A stretch of DNA of 22,323 bases, taken from the IMG/VR virus record IMGVR_UViG_3300037153_000682, positions 1 to 22,323 of that record. One strand, given 5' to 3'. The DNA is from a virus. The notes below the pieces were generated by a model. The model made no database searches. It was not told the DNA's origin and was given only the letters and a program-made list of their open reading frames with translations. The translations under genes and the position numbers were made by a program. Of this stretch, positions 12,796 to 19,500 are shown in pieces (the first letter of the stretch is position 1; the number at the start of each line of letters is the position of its first letter).

Positions 12796-13925
12796 TGGCC
12801 AGCGTTCACCCCTACAAAGGCGGCTACCGCGTGATGTGGCGCGAGGCCAACGGGCGCCAGCGCCAGCGGTCCCTCCACTTGAAGAAGGATGCTGAGAAGG
12901 TGGCCCGCGATATCGAGCGCAAACAGGAACTGGCCCCGTTCGGTCTCACGGTCGAGCTTGAGCCGATGAGCGGCGCCCAGCTCTGGGCCGATTGGCAGGC
13001 CGCCAACGCCGACCTAAGCCCCAACACCCTGGCCAGCTACCGCAGCACCTACCGCAAGCACCTGGCCGAGCGGATCGGAACGCGCGACGTGCGCGAGCTG
13101 ACCCCGGTTGTCTGCAACGAACTTGCCACCAGCCTGCGCAAAGGCAAGACCGGCCCGGCCGCCCAGGCCAAGGCCTTGGCCCTGCTGTCCTCGCTGCTGC
13201 GCCACGCGGTGCAGGCGGGCCGCCTGCCCAGCCACCCAATGCGAGGGAACGTTCGCGTTCCCCAGCCGCGGCGCAAACGGGTGGTTGGGCCACCGGCCCC
13301 GGCCACGATCTGGAAGCTGGCCGCGGGCCTGCGCGCGCGAGGCGATGAGGCCGGGCGCATGCTGGTGCTGCTGGTCGGCTTCGCGGGCCTGCGACCGCAG
13401 GAGGCCCTGGCCCTCGATTGGGCCGACGTGGGCAAGCGGTCACTGTTCATCGGCAAGGCCGTCGTGCAGGGACAGGTTCGGCCGGTGACCAAGACCGGCC
13501 AGGACCGCTCCGTCACCCTGGTGCCCGCCCTTGAGGCCGAGCTAGTGGCCTACCGGCTGGCCCAGGGTGGTGACGCGCGCGGGCTGGTGCTGGCCCACAA
13601 CGGCCAGCCCTGGAATGACAGCCGCTATCGCAACTGGCGCAAGCGGGTATTCGGCAAGGTGGCCACGGCGGCCGGGATCGACAACCCCCGCCCCTACGAC
13701 CTGCGCCACGCCTATGCCTCGCTGCTCCTACATGAGGGGCGGTCGGTTATCGAGGTGGCCGCCCAGCTGGGCCATAGCCCCAGCGTTTGCCTCGATACCT
13801 ACGGGCACGTTATGGCCGAGCTGGGAAACCGGCGCGTGTCGGCGGCCAAGGCGATTGAGCGGGCCAGGCCCGCCGCGGATGTTGGTCCCACGTTGGTCTT
13901 GCGCGAGGGGGCCGAGGTCGAGTGA
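12795..13925 (+). CDS. int: Tyrosine integrase
   Basis: A 376-aa site-specific recombinase that inserts the phage at a host tRNA. Residues 1-50 look like an arm-binding domain (ASVHPYKGGYRVMWREANGR). Residues about 60-150 are the SAM-like core-binding domain. The catalytic domain has Arg200 (GLRPQEA), Lys233 (VTKTGQDR), Arg304-His305 (PYDLRHAYAS), His327 (LGHS) and nucleophile Tyr336 (DTYGHV). The first His of the HxxR box is Tyr301, a variant common in actinophage integrases. The attP core lies 26 bases after its stop, and one pair of probable arm sites is inside its 3' end. Confidence 0.95.
   Translation: MASVHPYKGGYRVMWREANGRQRQRSLHLKKDAEKVARDIERKQELAPFGLTVELEPMSGAQLWADWQAANADLSPNTLASYRSTYRKHLAERIGTRDVRELTPVVCNELATSLRKGKTGPAAQAKALALLSSLLRHAVQAGRLPSHPMRGNVRVPQPRRKRVVGPPAPATIWKLAAGLRARGDEAGRMLVLLVGFAGLRPQEALALDWADVGKRSLFIGKAVVQGQVRPVTKTGQDRSVTLVPALEAELVAYRLAQGGDARGLVLAHNGQPWNDSRYRNWRKRVFGKVATAAGIDNPRPYDLRHAYASLLLHEGRSVIEVAAQLGHSPSVCLDTYGHVMAELGNRRVSAAKAIERARPAADVGPTLVLREGAEVE
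13881..13898 (+). other. Probable integrase arm-type site pair, left arm
   Basis: Two direct copies of GTTGGTC at 13881-13887 and 13892-13898, 11 bp apart, inside the end of the integrase gene. The same pair with the same spacing occurs on the other side of the attP core. About one helical turn between copies fits integrase monomers binding on one face of DNA. Confidence 0.6.
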
Positions 13926-13950
13926 ACCGCAAACCCGCTTGGTTGAGCCA

Positions 13951-13992
13951 AGCCGACGGTGGGAATCGAACCCACGACCCCTTCATTACGAG
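13951..13992 (-). other. attP core: 3' part of tRNA-Thr(CGU)
   Basis: On the minus strand this reads as tRNA positions 32-73: anticodon loop CTCGTAA (13992-13986, anticodon CGT), stem TGAAG, variable loop, T arm GTGGG-TTCGATT-CCCAC (13975-13959), acceptor strand CGTCGGC (13958-13952) and discriminator T (13951). The 5' half of a tRNA is absent, so this is not a functional gene. It is the phage attachment core that rebuilds the host tRNA after integration, as in L5-type phages. The host tRNA should start GCCGACG, by pairing. Confidence 0.85.
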
Positions 13993-14041
13993 GGATAAAA
14001 GGCCCAAATTCAACCGGCGCCAGCCGATAGCAGAAACAGTC

Positions 14042-14067
14042 AAAACCCCCGGTAACACGGGGGTTTT
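14042..14067. terminator. Bidirectional Rho-independent terminator
   Basis: AAAA-CCCCCG (14042-14051), loop GTAACA, CGGGGG-TTTT (14058-14067): a 6-bp GC stem extended by four A-T pairs, with T runs in both directions. It stops transcripts from the integrase side and shields the early operon. It lies between the attP core and the right arm sites. Confidence 0.88.
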
Positions 14068-14112
14068 GCTTTTGGGTGACTTCCGCAGCATTTCGCTGGC
14101 TGCGGCTGGTCT

Positions 14113-14130
14113 GTTGGTCTGGTGTTGGTC
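14113..14130 (+). other. Probable integrase arm-type site pair, right arm
   Basis: GTTGGTC at 14113-14119 and 14124-14130, 11 bp apart, same orientation and spacing as the left pair. The match also includes the T before and the T after (TGTTGGTC...GTTGGTCT). A weaker GCTGGTC sits at 14105-14111. Confidence 0.6.
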
Positions 14131-14211
14131 TAACCGTGGCCCTGGGTTGGGTCACTCCAGGGGCCTGCCGCTGGTCCCCTCCCCGCCCAGGGCCGCCGAA
14201 AGGTTGGCCTA

Positions 14212-14502
14212 ATGCAGCTCCCCGAGACCAAGGCCCAGCCCTCGCGCCAGGGCTTCGGCGCGCGCAAGCTTGAGCGCGACCAGGCCGACCGGGAAAGGTG
14301 CGTCAAAGCCCGCAAGGGGGGCGCCCCCCGCCGCGGCTATGTCACTTGGCTGCTGACAGTCCCGGCGCCGGTCGTGCGCGATGTGCTGGAGGCCGGGCAC
14401 GGCGAGCTGAGCGAATACGAATTCCTTTCCGAGCTGACCCCGGAGGGGATTCTGTTCCGGGTGGTTGGGCGCACGGCCCCCACGCAGGGATGGCCGGAAT
14501 GA
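14212..14502 (+). CDS. Unknown protein, first gene of the early operon
   Basis: A 96-aa protein. GAAAGG at 14197-14202 precedes the ATG. Residues 1-40 are basic and polar (QPSRQGFGARKLERDQADRE); residues about 43-90 hold a compact domain (YVTWLLTVPAPVVRDVLEAG, LSEYEFLSELTPEGILFRVV). I do not recognise a family. First of at least nine co-oriented genes that overlap by ATGA, so it probably follows the early promoter in 14068-14211. Confidence 0.8.
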   Translation: MQLPETKAQPSRQGFGARKLERDQADRERCVKARKGGAPRRGYVTWLLTVPAPVVRDVLEAGHGELSEYEFLSELTPEGILFRVVGRTAPTQGWPE

Positions 14503-14642
14503 ACCCACCCCATTCCGACTGGTACCGGGAGCGGCGCGCGCGCCTGCTGCGGGCTTGCCTGGGTGCACGCGACCCCCGGCGCCAGGTGCGGGCGGTCGAG
14601 CGGCTTTTGGCGCAGGCCCCCGGCCCGAGGTGGGGCCGATGA
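14499..14642 (+). CDS. Small basic protein (47 aa)
   Basis: ATG overlaps the previous stop (ATGA at 14499), and the end overlaps the next ATG. The product is Arg-rich and helical (SDWYRERRARLLRACLGARD, RRQVRAVERLLAQAPG). No family is recognised. Tight coupling on both sides is the main evidence that it is translated. Confidence 0.65.
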   Translation: MNPPHSDWYRERRARLLRACLGARDPRRQVRAVERLLAQAPGPRWGR

Positions 14643-14932
14643 TCGGCTGGGCGGTCCTGGCCGCAATCGTGGCGCTGGGTTTCCTCACGTTCCGGCGCCC
14701 GCCCCCGCCGATGCGGCGCAAGCGGGCCGAGGCCCGCCTAGTCGAAACGCGGGGAAACGTCACCGTGCTGCGACCGCTGCAGGACGATGACCCGTTCATC
14801 GGGTGTTGTGGCCGCTGCGGGCGCTGGTGGTCACAACACCCAGGCGGCTATTGCCCGGACGGAATCGACGCGGGCGGCCTGGTAGCCGTCGATGGCCCGG
14901 TGTTTGAGCTGTCAGATGAGGTGGCCGAATGA
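14639..14932 (+). CDS. Single-pass membrane protein with Cys-rich cytoplasmic part
   Basis: A 97-aa protein. Residues about 2-20 are a membrane helix (IGWAVLAAIVALGFLTF) followed by a positive patch (RRPPPPMRRKR), so the C-terminus is probably inside the cell. Residues about 59-76 contain CCGRCGRWWSQHPGGYC, a possible zinc site. The function is unknown. ATGA overlaps at both ends keep it in the operon. A membrane role in exclusion or lysis control would be speculation. Confidence 0.72.
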   Translation: MIGWAVLAAIVALGFLTFRRPPPPMRRKRAEARLVETRGNVTVLRPLQDDDPFIGCCGRCGRWWSQHPGGYCPDGIDAGGLVAVDGPVFELSDEVAE

Positions 14933-15102
14933 GGGGCCGAAGCCACCCGGCCGGGCTGCTCAAGCAATGCGCCTACTGCGGGCGCAAGGGAACGCGCCAA
15001 TTCGTCACCATCGGGGCGGGCGGGTACCTATGCGCGCGGCTGGCTAGTTGCGAACGCAGGCGCCGGGCACTACTGGCGCCGTTCAAGAGGTGGGCCGCAT
15101 GA
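14929..15102 (+). CDS. 57-aa Cys-rich putative zinc-binding protein
   Basis: The product has Cys14-x2-Cys17 (LKQCAYCGRKG) and Cys35/Cys41 (YLCARLASCERRRR), a treble-clef or ribbon-like arrangement with a basic C-terminus. It probably binds zinc and perhaps nucleic acid; no family is named. It begins with ATGA overlap and its stop overlaps the start of the Rpf-like gene. Confidence 0.72.
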   Translation: MRGRSHPAGLLKQCAYCGRKGTRQFVTIGAGGYLCARLASCERRRRALLAPFKRWAA

Positions 15103-15623
15103 GGGGGCGCGCTGCAGCCGCATCGGCTGGGGCTGCAGCCATCCTCGGCCTGCCGGTGGTGGGGGCTGGCGTAGGGAGCGGCGCTGACGACGGCGGCAGC
15201 ACCGGCCAGCCCCCGGCCACCGAGCCGCGCGAGGCCCGACCCAACCAGGTGGCGCGTTTGCAGGACCAGCTAGAGGCCTCACAACGGCGGGTGCGCTACT
15301 GGCGTCGTAAGGCCCGCTTCAACTGGCGCCTGGTCGGCCAGCTGCGCGCGGTCGTGCGCCAGGGCTATGACCCGGTGCGCGCGGGCTTGCTTTGCATTCA
15401 CTCCGGGGAGGGCGCCTGGTCGGCAGCCACCGGCAACGGCTATTTCGGCGGGCTGCAAATGGATCGCACATTCATGGCCACCTACGGCCGCCCCCTACTG
15501 CAGCGGTTCGGCCCGGCTCATCGCTGGCCCCCCTACGCACAGGTGGCCGTTGCCGAGGTGGCCTACTACTCCGGTCGGGGCTATGGCCCCTGGCCGAACA
15601 CCCGCAGGAGGTGCGGACTATGA
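15099..15623 (+). CDS. Secreted Rpf/transglycosylase-like muralytic protein
   Basis: A 174-aa protein. Residues 1-29 form a signal-like segment (AAAASAGAAAILGLPVVGAG), residues about 48-75 a coiled coil, and residues about 97-174 a lysozyme-fold domain of the resuscitation-promoting-factor/transglycosylase type: HSGEGAWSAATGNGYFGGLQ, then EVAYYSGRGYGPWPNT and a final Cys-Gly-Leu. Glu104 sits at the expected catalytic position. Rpf proteins of actinobacteria cleave peptidoglycan and can wake dormant cells. Its place in the early operon, away from the endolysin, argues against simple late lysis; entry, wall remodelling or resuscitation of the host are options (inference). Confidence 0.83.
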   Translation: MRGRAAAASAGAAAILGLPVVGAGVGSGADDGGSTGQPPATEPREARPNQVARLQDQLEASQRRVRYWRRKARFNWRLVGQLRAVVRQGYDPVRAGLLCIHSGEGAWSAATGNGYFGGLQMDRTFMATYGRPLLQRFGPAHRWPPYAQVAVAEVAYYSGRGYGPWPNTRRRCGL

Positions 15624-16432
15624 GGATGGTCGTAGAGGAAATCACCCCGGCGCGGGCGGCCCAACTGCTCGCCGGGAGCATCGGCAATCGCCACCTGCGG
15701 CCCGCGGTCTGGCGCGCCTATGCCCGCGATATGAAAGCCGGGCGCTGGGTCCTCAACGGAACGGCGGTAATCCTCAATGGGACCCGCCTTATCGATGGCC
15801 ACCACCGTTGCCGGGGGTGCGTAGCGGCCGAGGTGCCCTTTCCCACGGTCGTGGTGTATGACGCCGACCCGGCTATTCACTTCTCAATTGACCGTGGCGT
15901 AAAACGCTCGATTGGGGATGAGCTGCGCTGGCGCGGTGAGGTCGAGGTAAATCTCCTGGGGGCGGGCCTCTCATTGCTTTGGCGCTATCAGAACGGCGCA
16001 CTACAGGCCGCCCAGCTCAGCCCAACGGTAAGTGAGCAAATTGAGCTTTTGGAGGTCAGCCCGGAATTGCGCCAGTCGGTGCGCATTGCCGCCCGAGTAC
16101 ACCGGGCTATCCCAGTCTTGGCCTCCCCGTTTGCGGTGGTCGATTTCCTGATTCGGACGAAACACGGCGCTGAGCTGGCCGACCGCTTTGCCGAACTGAC
16201 GGCTAGCGGGGCAAACCTAAACCGGGATGACCCGGTGTTGGTCCTGCGCACCTACGCGCTGAACGTGGCCGCCAGCCGGATGACCCGGCCGCGGCGTGAG
16301 GAATGGCTAGCGGTCCTCAACAAAGCAGCCAATGCCTGGCTGCTAGGGCGCCCGGTCAAGTCCCTGCGCTGGCGCCGGGTTGGCGCCCACGCCGAAAGCT
16401 TCCCGCGCCTCATCGAGGCCGACGAGCTATGA
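15620..16432 (+). CDS. ParB/Srx-like phage protein
   Basis: A 270-aa protein. Residues 5-100 have the ParB N-terminal/sulfiredoxin-like pattern: ITPARAAQLLAG, NRHLRPAVWRAYARDMKAGR, WVLNGTAVILNGTRLIDGHH and DGHHR at 59-63, the nucleotide-binding box. The following FSIDRGVKRSIGDELRWRGE is typical of the actinophage group annotated ParB-like nuclease. The rest is helical with no known domain. A DNA-binding or nucleotide-dependent regulatory role is inferred; there is no ParA nearby, so plasmid-type partition is unlikely. Confidence 0.8.
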   Translation: MRMVVEEITPARAAQLLAGSIGNRHLRPAVWRAYARDMKAGRWVLNGTAVILNGTRLIDGHHRCRGCVAAEVPFPTVVVYDADPAIHFSIDRGVKRSIGDELRWRGEVEVNLLGAGLSLLWRYQNGALQAAQLSPTVSEQIELLEVSPELRQSVRIAARVHRAIPVLASPFAVVDFLIRTKHGAELADRFAELTASGANLNRDDPVLVLRTYALNVAASRMTRPRREEWLAVLNKAANAWLLGRPVKSLRWRRVGAHAESFPRLIEADEL

Positions 16433-16836
16433 CCCAGGGCCGCACCCTGGCCAAGGGTGGCGCTGAGCGGTCGGTAACGATCACCTTCGGCTACCCCGAC
16501 CGGCTGCGCACCCTGGTGGCCGGGAGCATCCGCCTGGGCCTGGTCCTGGCCGAGGCCCGCTGGGGCCGCTGGCAAACCATCGAGTCGATTTCGACCCCGG
16601 ACACGATCTACAACGACCTAACCGGCAAGACCAAGACCCAGCACACCCCAGGGGTTCCCCGCGGCCCGCTGACGGTCGAAAGCAAGCTGCTAGCCATCGG
16701 CTACCGGCCCGCGCCGGGGGAGGTCGGAACCCTGCGCTACTTCCGCAGCGAGCTGGGCAGCCACCTGCGCCCGCATCGGCGCCCGGTGCGCAAGACCCCG
16801 ACCGCCACCGATGACGAGTTTGGGGACGGCCGATGA
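16429..16836 (+). CDS. Unknown early protein
   Basis: A 135-aa protein coupled by ATGA to the ParB-like gene and to the sigma factor. Begins TQGRTLAKGGAERSVTITFG; the middle is beta-rich (RWGRWQTIESISTPDTIYND), and the end is basic then acidic (SHLRPHRRPVRKTP, DDEFGDG). No family is recognised. The pairing with a sigma factor could mean it is its partner, but this rests on position alone. Confidence 0.72.
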   Translation: MTQGRTLAKGGAERSVTITFGYPDRLRTLVAGSIRLGLVLAEARWGRWQTIESISTPDTIYNDLTGKTKTQHTPGVPRGPLTVESKLLAIGYRPAPGEVGTLRYFRSELGSHLRPHRRPVRKTPTATDDEFGDGR

Positions 16837-17354
16837 CCGCGGCCGACCGCTTTGCCGCCCACGCCGACGAGGCCCGGCGCTACGCGCGCGGAATCGGCTG
16901 GTTCCTGCCCGGCGCCGAGCTGGCCGACCTTGAGCAGGAGGCCCTGCTGGGCCTTTGGCTTGCCTGTTGCGACTACCGGCCCGAGCTTGGCCCCTTCGGG
17001 AGCTTTGCCCGGATGTGCGCCCGGCGGCGGATGGTTACCGCCCTCAAGGCGGCCCAGCGGTTCAAGCACCAGCCCCTTACCGAGGCCGCCCGCGAGGCCG
17101 TCGGACCGGAGGGCGGCCCGATGCCGGTTTTGGAACTGCTAGCCGACCCGCAAGCCGATCTTGCCGCCCAACTGCTCCAACGCGAGGCCCTGAGAACGCT
17201 TCTAAGGGCCTGCGATGACCTAACGCAGGTAGAACGTCGCGCCTTTTTCGGGATCGCGCAGGGGCGCCCCTACCGTGAGCTTGGCTCAAGCAAGCGGATC
17301 GACAACGCCAACCAGCGGGCCAAGCGGAAGCTGCGGCGGGCGATGGCGGCATGA
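16833..17354 (+). CDS. Sigma-70 family RNA polymerase sigma factor
   Basis: A 173-aa protein. Residues about 28-85 match sigma region 2 (AELADLEQEALLGLWLACCD, FGSFARMCARRRMVTALKAA); residues about 118-171 match region 4, with a helix-turn-helix (TQVERRAFFGIAQGRPYREL, NANQRAKRKLRRAM). It would direct host RNA polymerase to phage promoters, perhaps the divergent structural promoter at 1974-2108 (inference). Region 4 is a little unusual in having GSSKRIDNANQR before the recognition helix. ATGA overlap with the preceding gene. Confidence 0.85.
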   Translation: MTAADRFAAHADEARRYARGIGWFLPGAELADLEQEALLGLWLACCDYRPELGPFGSFARMCARRRMVTALKAAQRFKHQPLTEAAREAVGPEGGPMPVLELLADPQADLAAQLLQREALRTLLRACDDLTQVERRAFFGIAQGRPYRELGSSKRIDNANQRAKRKLRRAMAA

Positions 17355-17542
17355 GGCTGCGCGAGGGCCAACGAGTCAAGACGCCGCTGGGAGCCGGGCG
17401 AATCTTCCAGCTGCGCAATGCCAAGGATGAGGTCAAGGGCCACGGAAAGCCCATCCGGGGGCTGGCCTACGCGGTGGTGGACCTGGACAAAGGGGGCCGC
17501 CGTGTCTACCCGGCCAGGGAGCTAGAGACCTTAGACAGCTGA
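17351..17542 (+). CDS. Small SH3-like protein (63 aa)
   Basis: A compact, strand-rich protein: MRLREGQRVKTPLGAGRIFQ and AYAVVDLDKGGRRVYPAREL. The pattern G..V.T..G.G.I.....Y.V.LD.G.R....EL is that of small SH3/Tudor-like barrels, common in phages without a fixed role. Starts by ATGA overlap with the sigma factor; ends just before a GC hairpin. Confidence 0.78.
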   Translation: MRLREGQRVKTPLGAGRIFQLRNAKDEVKGHGKPIRGLAYAVVDLDKGGRRVYPARELETLDS

Positions 17543-17543
17543 G

Positions 17544-17561
17544 GGGGGCGGCACCGCCCCC
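17544..17561 (+). terminator. GC hairpin terminating the first early operon
   Basis: GGGGGCGG (17544-17551), loop CA, CCGCCCCC (17554-17561): a perfect 8-bp stem directly after the stop of the SH3-like gene. No T run follows, as is common in high-GC actinobacteria, so it may slow rather than fully end transcription. Confidence 0.6.
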
Positions 17562-17821
17562 GGCGCCAAGCGGGCACGGAGGCCGCCCCTGGGACTAGAC
17601 CGGCGCTACCGACCGGGACCCCCAGGGAACCTCCCCCGTTCTATACACAATGCTTTCCCCAGATTCCACAGGGGAATTCACAGCCAAAAACTCGCGGTGA
17701 ACATAGGGGGTTAGGTCTTTGCTTTCTCTAATTCCAAGGCCTTTGAATTTGCGCCCCAGCGCATCGCCTATTACTAGAAAGGCAAAACCGGAAAGGCCGC
17801 AATGAAAGGAAACAAAACCGC
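17562..17821. promoter_or_regulatory. AT-richer control gap before the recombination operon
   Basis: About 260 bases without a convincing gene, with clearly lower GC than the rest of the window. It holds an inverted repeat TTCCCC...GGGGAA (17655-17660 and 17671-17676), a TATACACAAT stretch (17643-17652) and TATTACT (17768-17774), either of which may be part of a promoter. A 7-codon frame (ATG 17801, MKGNKTA) ends with ATGA on the next gene start and may only mark its ribosome site. A replication origin is possible, but no iterons or clear DnaA boxes are visible. Confidence 0.4.
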
Positions 17822-18574
17822 ATGAGCGTTCTAGATGAGGCCTACCGCAAGCAAACGCGGGAGCTGAACGCAGCCCTCGCATCCGCCCAGGCCGAGTTTC
17901 CGCCGATCCCGCAGGATCGCAAGGTGGAGGTGGAGGCCAAATCGGGCGCGCGCTACTCCTACACCTACGCGCCCCTAGAAAGCATCCTGGCCGCCGTGCG
18001 CCCGGTGCTGGCCAAGCACGGCCTGGCGCTACTGCAGCTGCTGGAGGATGACGGCCGCGGCCCGGCGCTGCGAACCGAGCTGCGCCACTCCGGGGGAGGC
18101 CTGGTGAGTGGCACCTTCCCGCTGCCGCGGGTGCCCGAGGACCCGCAGGCCCTCGGCTCGATGCTGACCTACCTACGCCGCTATGCCGTCACCGCGGTGC
18201 TGGGGATTGCGACCGAACGCGACGACGACGGGGAGCGGGCCAAGCCGAAGCCTCGAGCCAGCCGAAGCCAGCCGAAGCCAGCTGAACCCAGCCAGCCCCG
18301 GCCGATGTTTGAGCCACCGGAGGCGAAACCGGAGGCCGAGCTGGCGCCGCTGGTAACCGAGGTGCAGCACCGCTTTGAAACGCTGCGCAAACTGGAGGCC
18401 CAACTGGAGATTCCGCAGCGGCGCGACTGGACCCAGTGGGTGCGGGTGCAGCTGGGCCTCAAGGGTGGCGAGGTCGGCAACCCCGACCAGTACCGGCGCG
18501 CGATCCGCTTGCTTGAGGCCGAGGAAGCCAAGCTAATCAGGAAGCTGGAGGAAAAAAGCGGCCAGGGGGGCTAA
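17822..18574 (+). CDS. erf: Erf-family single-strand annealing protein
   Basis: A 250-aa recombinase. Residues about 1-140 match the ERF domain: AYRKQTRELNAALASAQAEF, YTYAPLESILAAVRPVLAKH, GLALLQLLEDD and LTYLRRYAVTAVLGIATERD, with the typical YA.LES and YLRRYA motifs. A Pro/Lys/Gln linker (about 143-165), encoded by short repeats, leads to a helical C-terminus. Such proteins anneal complementary strands for genome circularisation or replication-linked repair. No partner exonuclease is seen. First gene after the control gap. Confidence 0.9.
   Translation: MSVLDEAYRKQTRELNAALASAQAEFPPIPQDRKVEVEAKSGARYSYTYAPLESILAAVRPVLAKHGLALLQLLEDDGRGPALRTELRHSGGGLVSGTFPLPRVPEDPQALGSMLTYLRRYAVTAVLGIATERDDDGERAKPKPRASRSQPKPAEPSQPRPMFEPPEAKPEAELAPLVTEVQHRFETLRKLEAQLEIPQRRDWTQWVRVQLGLKGGEVGNPDQYRRAIRLLEAEEAKLIRKLEEKSGQGG
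18261..18290 (+). repeat. Three tandem 10-bp units in the erf linker
   Basis: GCCGAAGCCA twice (18261-18280) and a diverged copy GCTGAACCCA (18281-18290). They encode the flexible Ser/Gln/Pro/Lys linker of the Erf-like protein, and probably vary in number between related phages. Confidence 0.7.
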
Positions 18575-18634
18575 CATCCGCGTTGCCGCCAGTTTTCGCT
18601 AGCGCCCCTAGTGGCGAGGAACGGAGGAACCCCT

Positions 18635-19075
18635 TTGCAAGCGTTCAATACGGACGCAGCCCTACAGGAAGCCCTGGAACCGCTGCGCCAGCAAATGGCG
18701 ATGATCGAAACCGAGATAACAGAGCTGGAGGAACGATTGCGCGACCGGCGCAACGTGCGAACCAACGTTGGCCGGGCGCTGATTGCGCTAGACCCGCAAT
18801 GGGCGGCCGACCATCGGCCGAAAGGGAAGAAATCCAGGGGCGGTCCGCGCCTCAGTGACGAAAAGCTAGAAAAGCTGCGCGCGCTGATTCGGGAGCGCGG
18901 GCCAAATGCCGACCTATCCGCGCCCGAGCTGGCGCCTGCGCTGGGTCTCGCCAATTCGACCCTTAACCCGGCGCTGAGCTACCTGGCCGATCAGGGATTT
19001 ATCCGGCTTGACCGGATGGGCGGCCAACGTGGCACGACCAAGTTTTACCGCTACACCGGCCAGGCCAGCGAGTGA
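18635..19075 (+). CDS. Coiled-coil winged-helix protein
   Basis: A 146-aa protein. TTG 18635 is 8 bases after GGAGG; a GTG at 18611 would add eight residues but has no ribosome site. Residues about 6-45 form a coiled coil (LEPLRQQMAMIETEITELEE RLRD), then a basic patch (KGKKSRGG) and a winged helix of about 70 residues (SDEKLEKLRALIRERGPNAD, LANSTLNPALSYLADQGFIR, TTKFYRYTG). It probably binds DNA, either as a regulator or as a replication accessory protein next to Erf. Confidence 0.75.
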   Translation: MQAFNTDAALQEALEPLRQQMAMIETEITELEERLRDRRNVRTNVGRALIALDPQWAADHRPKGKKSRGGPRLSDEKLEKLRALIRERGPNADLSAPELAPALGLANSTLNPALSYLADQGFIRLDRMGGQRGTTKFYRYTGQASE

Positions 19076-19086
19076 AAGGGGGAACG

Positions 19087-19500
19087 ATGACGAACGGGTC
19101 GCGTAGCCGCCACGCCACCCTGTATGACTTCCGAGACCTTGACCTAATGCTCAAGCTCAAGGCCGAGGCCAACGGGGATGGCTGGGCCGACACCGAGACG
19201 ATGGCCGAGGCGCTGGGCTTTGGGGAGGATCGCCTGCCCATTGCCCAGCGGCTTACCTGGATGCGCCGCTACGGGATGATCGAATTCGATGACCAACGCA
19301 GGATGTGGCGCCTCAGCGAAGGGGGCGAGCGGGTAACCGAAGCCCGCCTGCGGGCCGCTCAGTCCAACGCCATCGAGCGGCTAGACGATGAGGTGATGGT
19401 CGAGGTGATGGCCAAGGTGACCCAGCGTTACATTCACGGCTCACCGATGCTGGCCTCGTTACTACGGCGCGAATTCATGTTCGGGACGAAACCGCGGTGA
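19087..19500 (+). CDS. Winged-helix-like protein
   Basis: A 137-aa protein. AAAGGGG six bases before ATG 19087 fixes the start; a GTG at 19072 would overlap the previous stop. Residues about 14-75 are a winged-helix type domain (FRDLDLMLKLKAEANGDGWA, MAEALGFG, LTWMRRYGMIEFDDQRRMWR, LSEGGERVTEA). The C-terminal helices (RLDDEVMVEVMAKVTQRYIH) may mediate multimers. It is a possible transcription regulator; the immunity repressor cannot be assigned to it on present evidence. Confidence 0.75.
   Translation: MTNGSRSRHATLYDFRDLDLMLKLKAEANGDGWADTETMAEALGFGEDRLPIAQRLTWMRRYGMIEFDDQRRMWRLSEGGERVTEARLRAAQSNAIERLDDEVMVEVMAKVTQRYIHGSPMLASLLRREFMFGTKPR

Noticed and set aside
13951-13992. A complete tRNA gene
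   Set aside because: Only positions 32-73 are present; the D arm, the 5' acceptor strand and the 5' half of the anticodon stem are missing on the 14000 side.
13922-14212. Plus-strand 96-codon frame reading through attP and the terminator
   Set aside because: Its N-terminal part is the translated antisense of tRNA-Thr (ADGGNRTHDPFITRD pattern), a common false gene at phage attachment sites, and it then crosses a strong terminator.
17650-17700. 16-codon plus-strand frame in the control gap (MLSPDSTGEF...)
   Set aside because: No ribosome site; it overlaps the inverted repeat and is too short to judge without expression data.
17595-17882. Minus-strand 95-codon frame across the control gap and the start of erf
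   Set aside because: No ribosome site, no domain, and it overlaps 61 bases of erf. It was considered as a missing repressor but has no DNA-binding motif.
18261-18290. Tandem 10-bp units as a possible CRISPR or iteron array
   Set aside because: Only three units without spacers, located in the coding sequence of a flexible protein linker.
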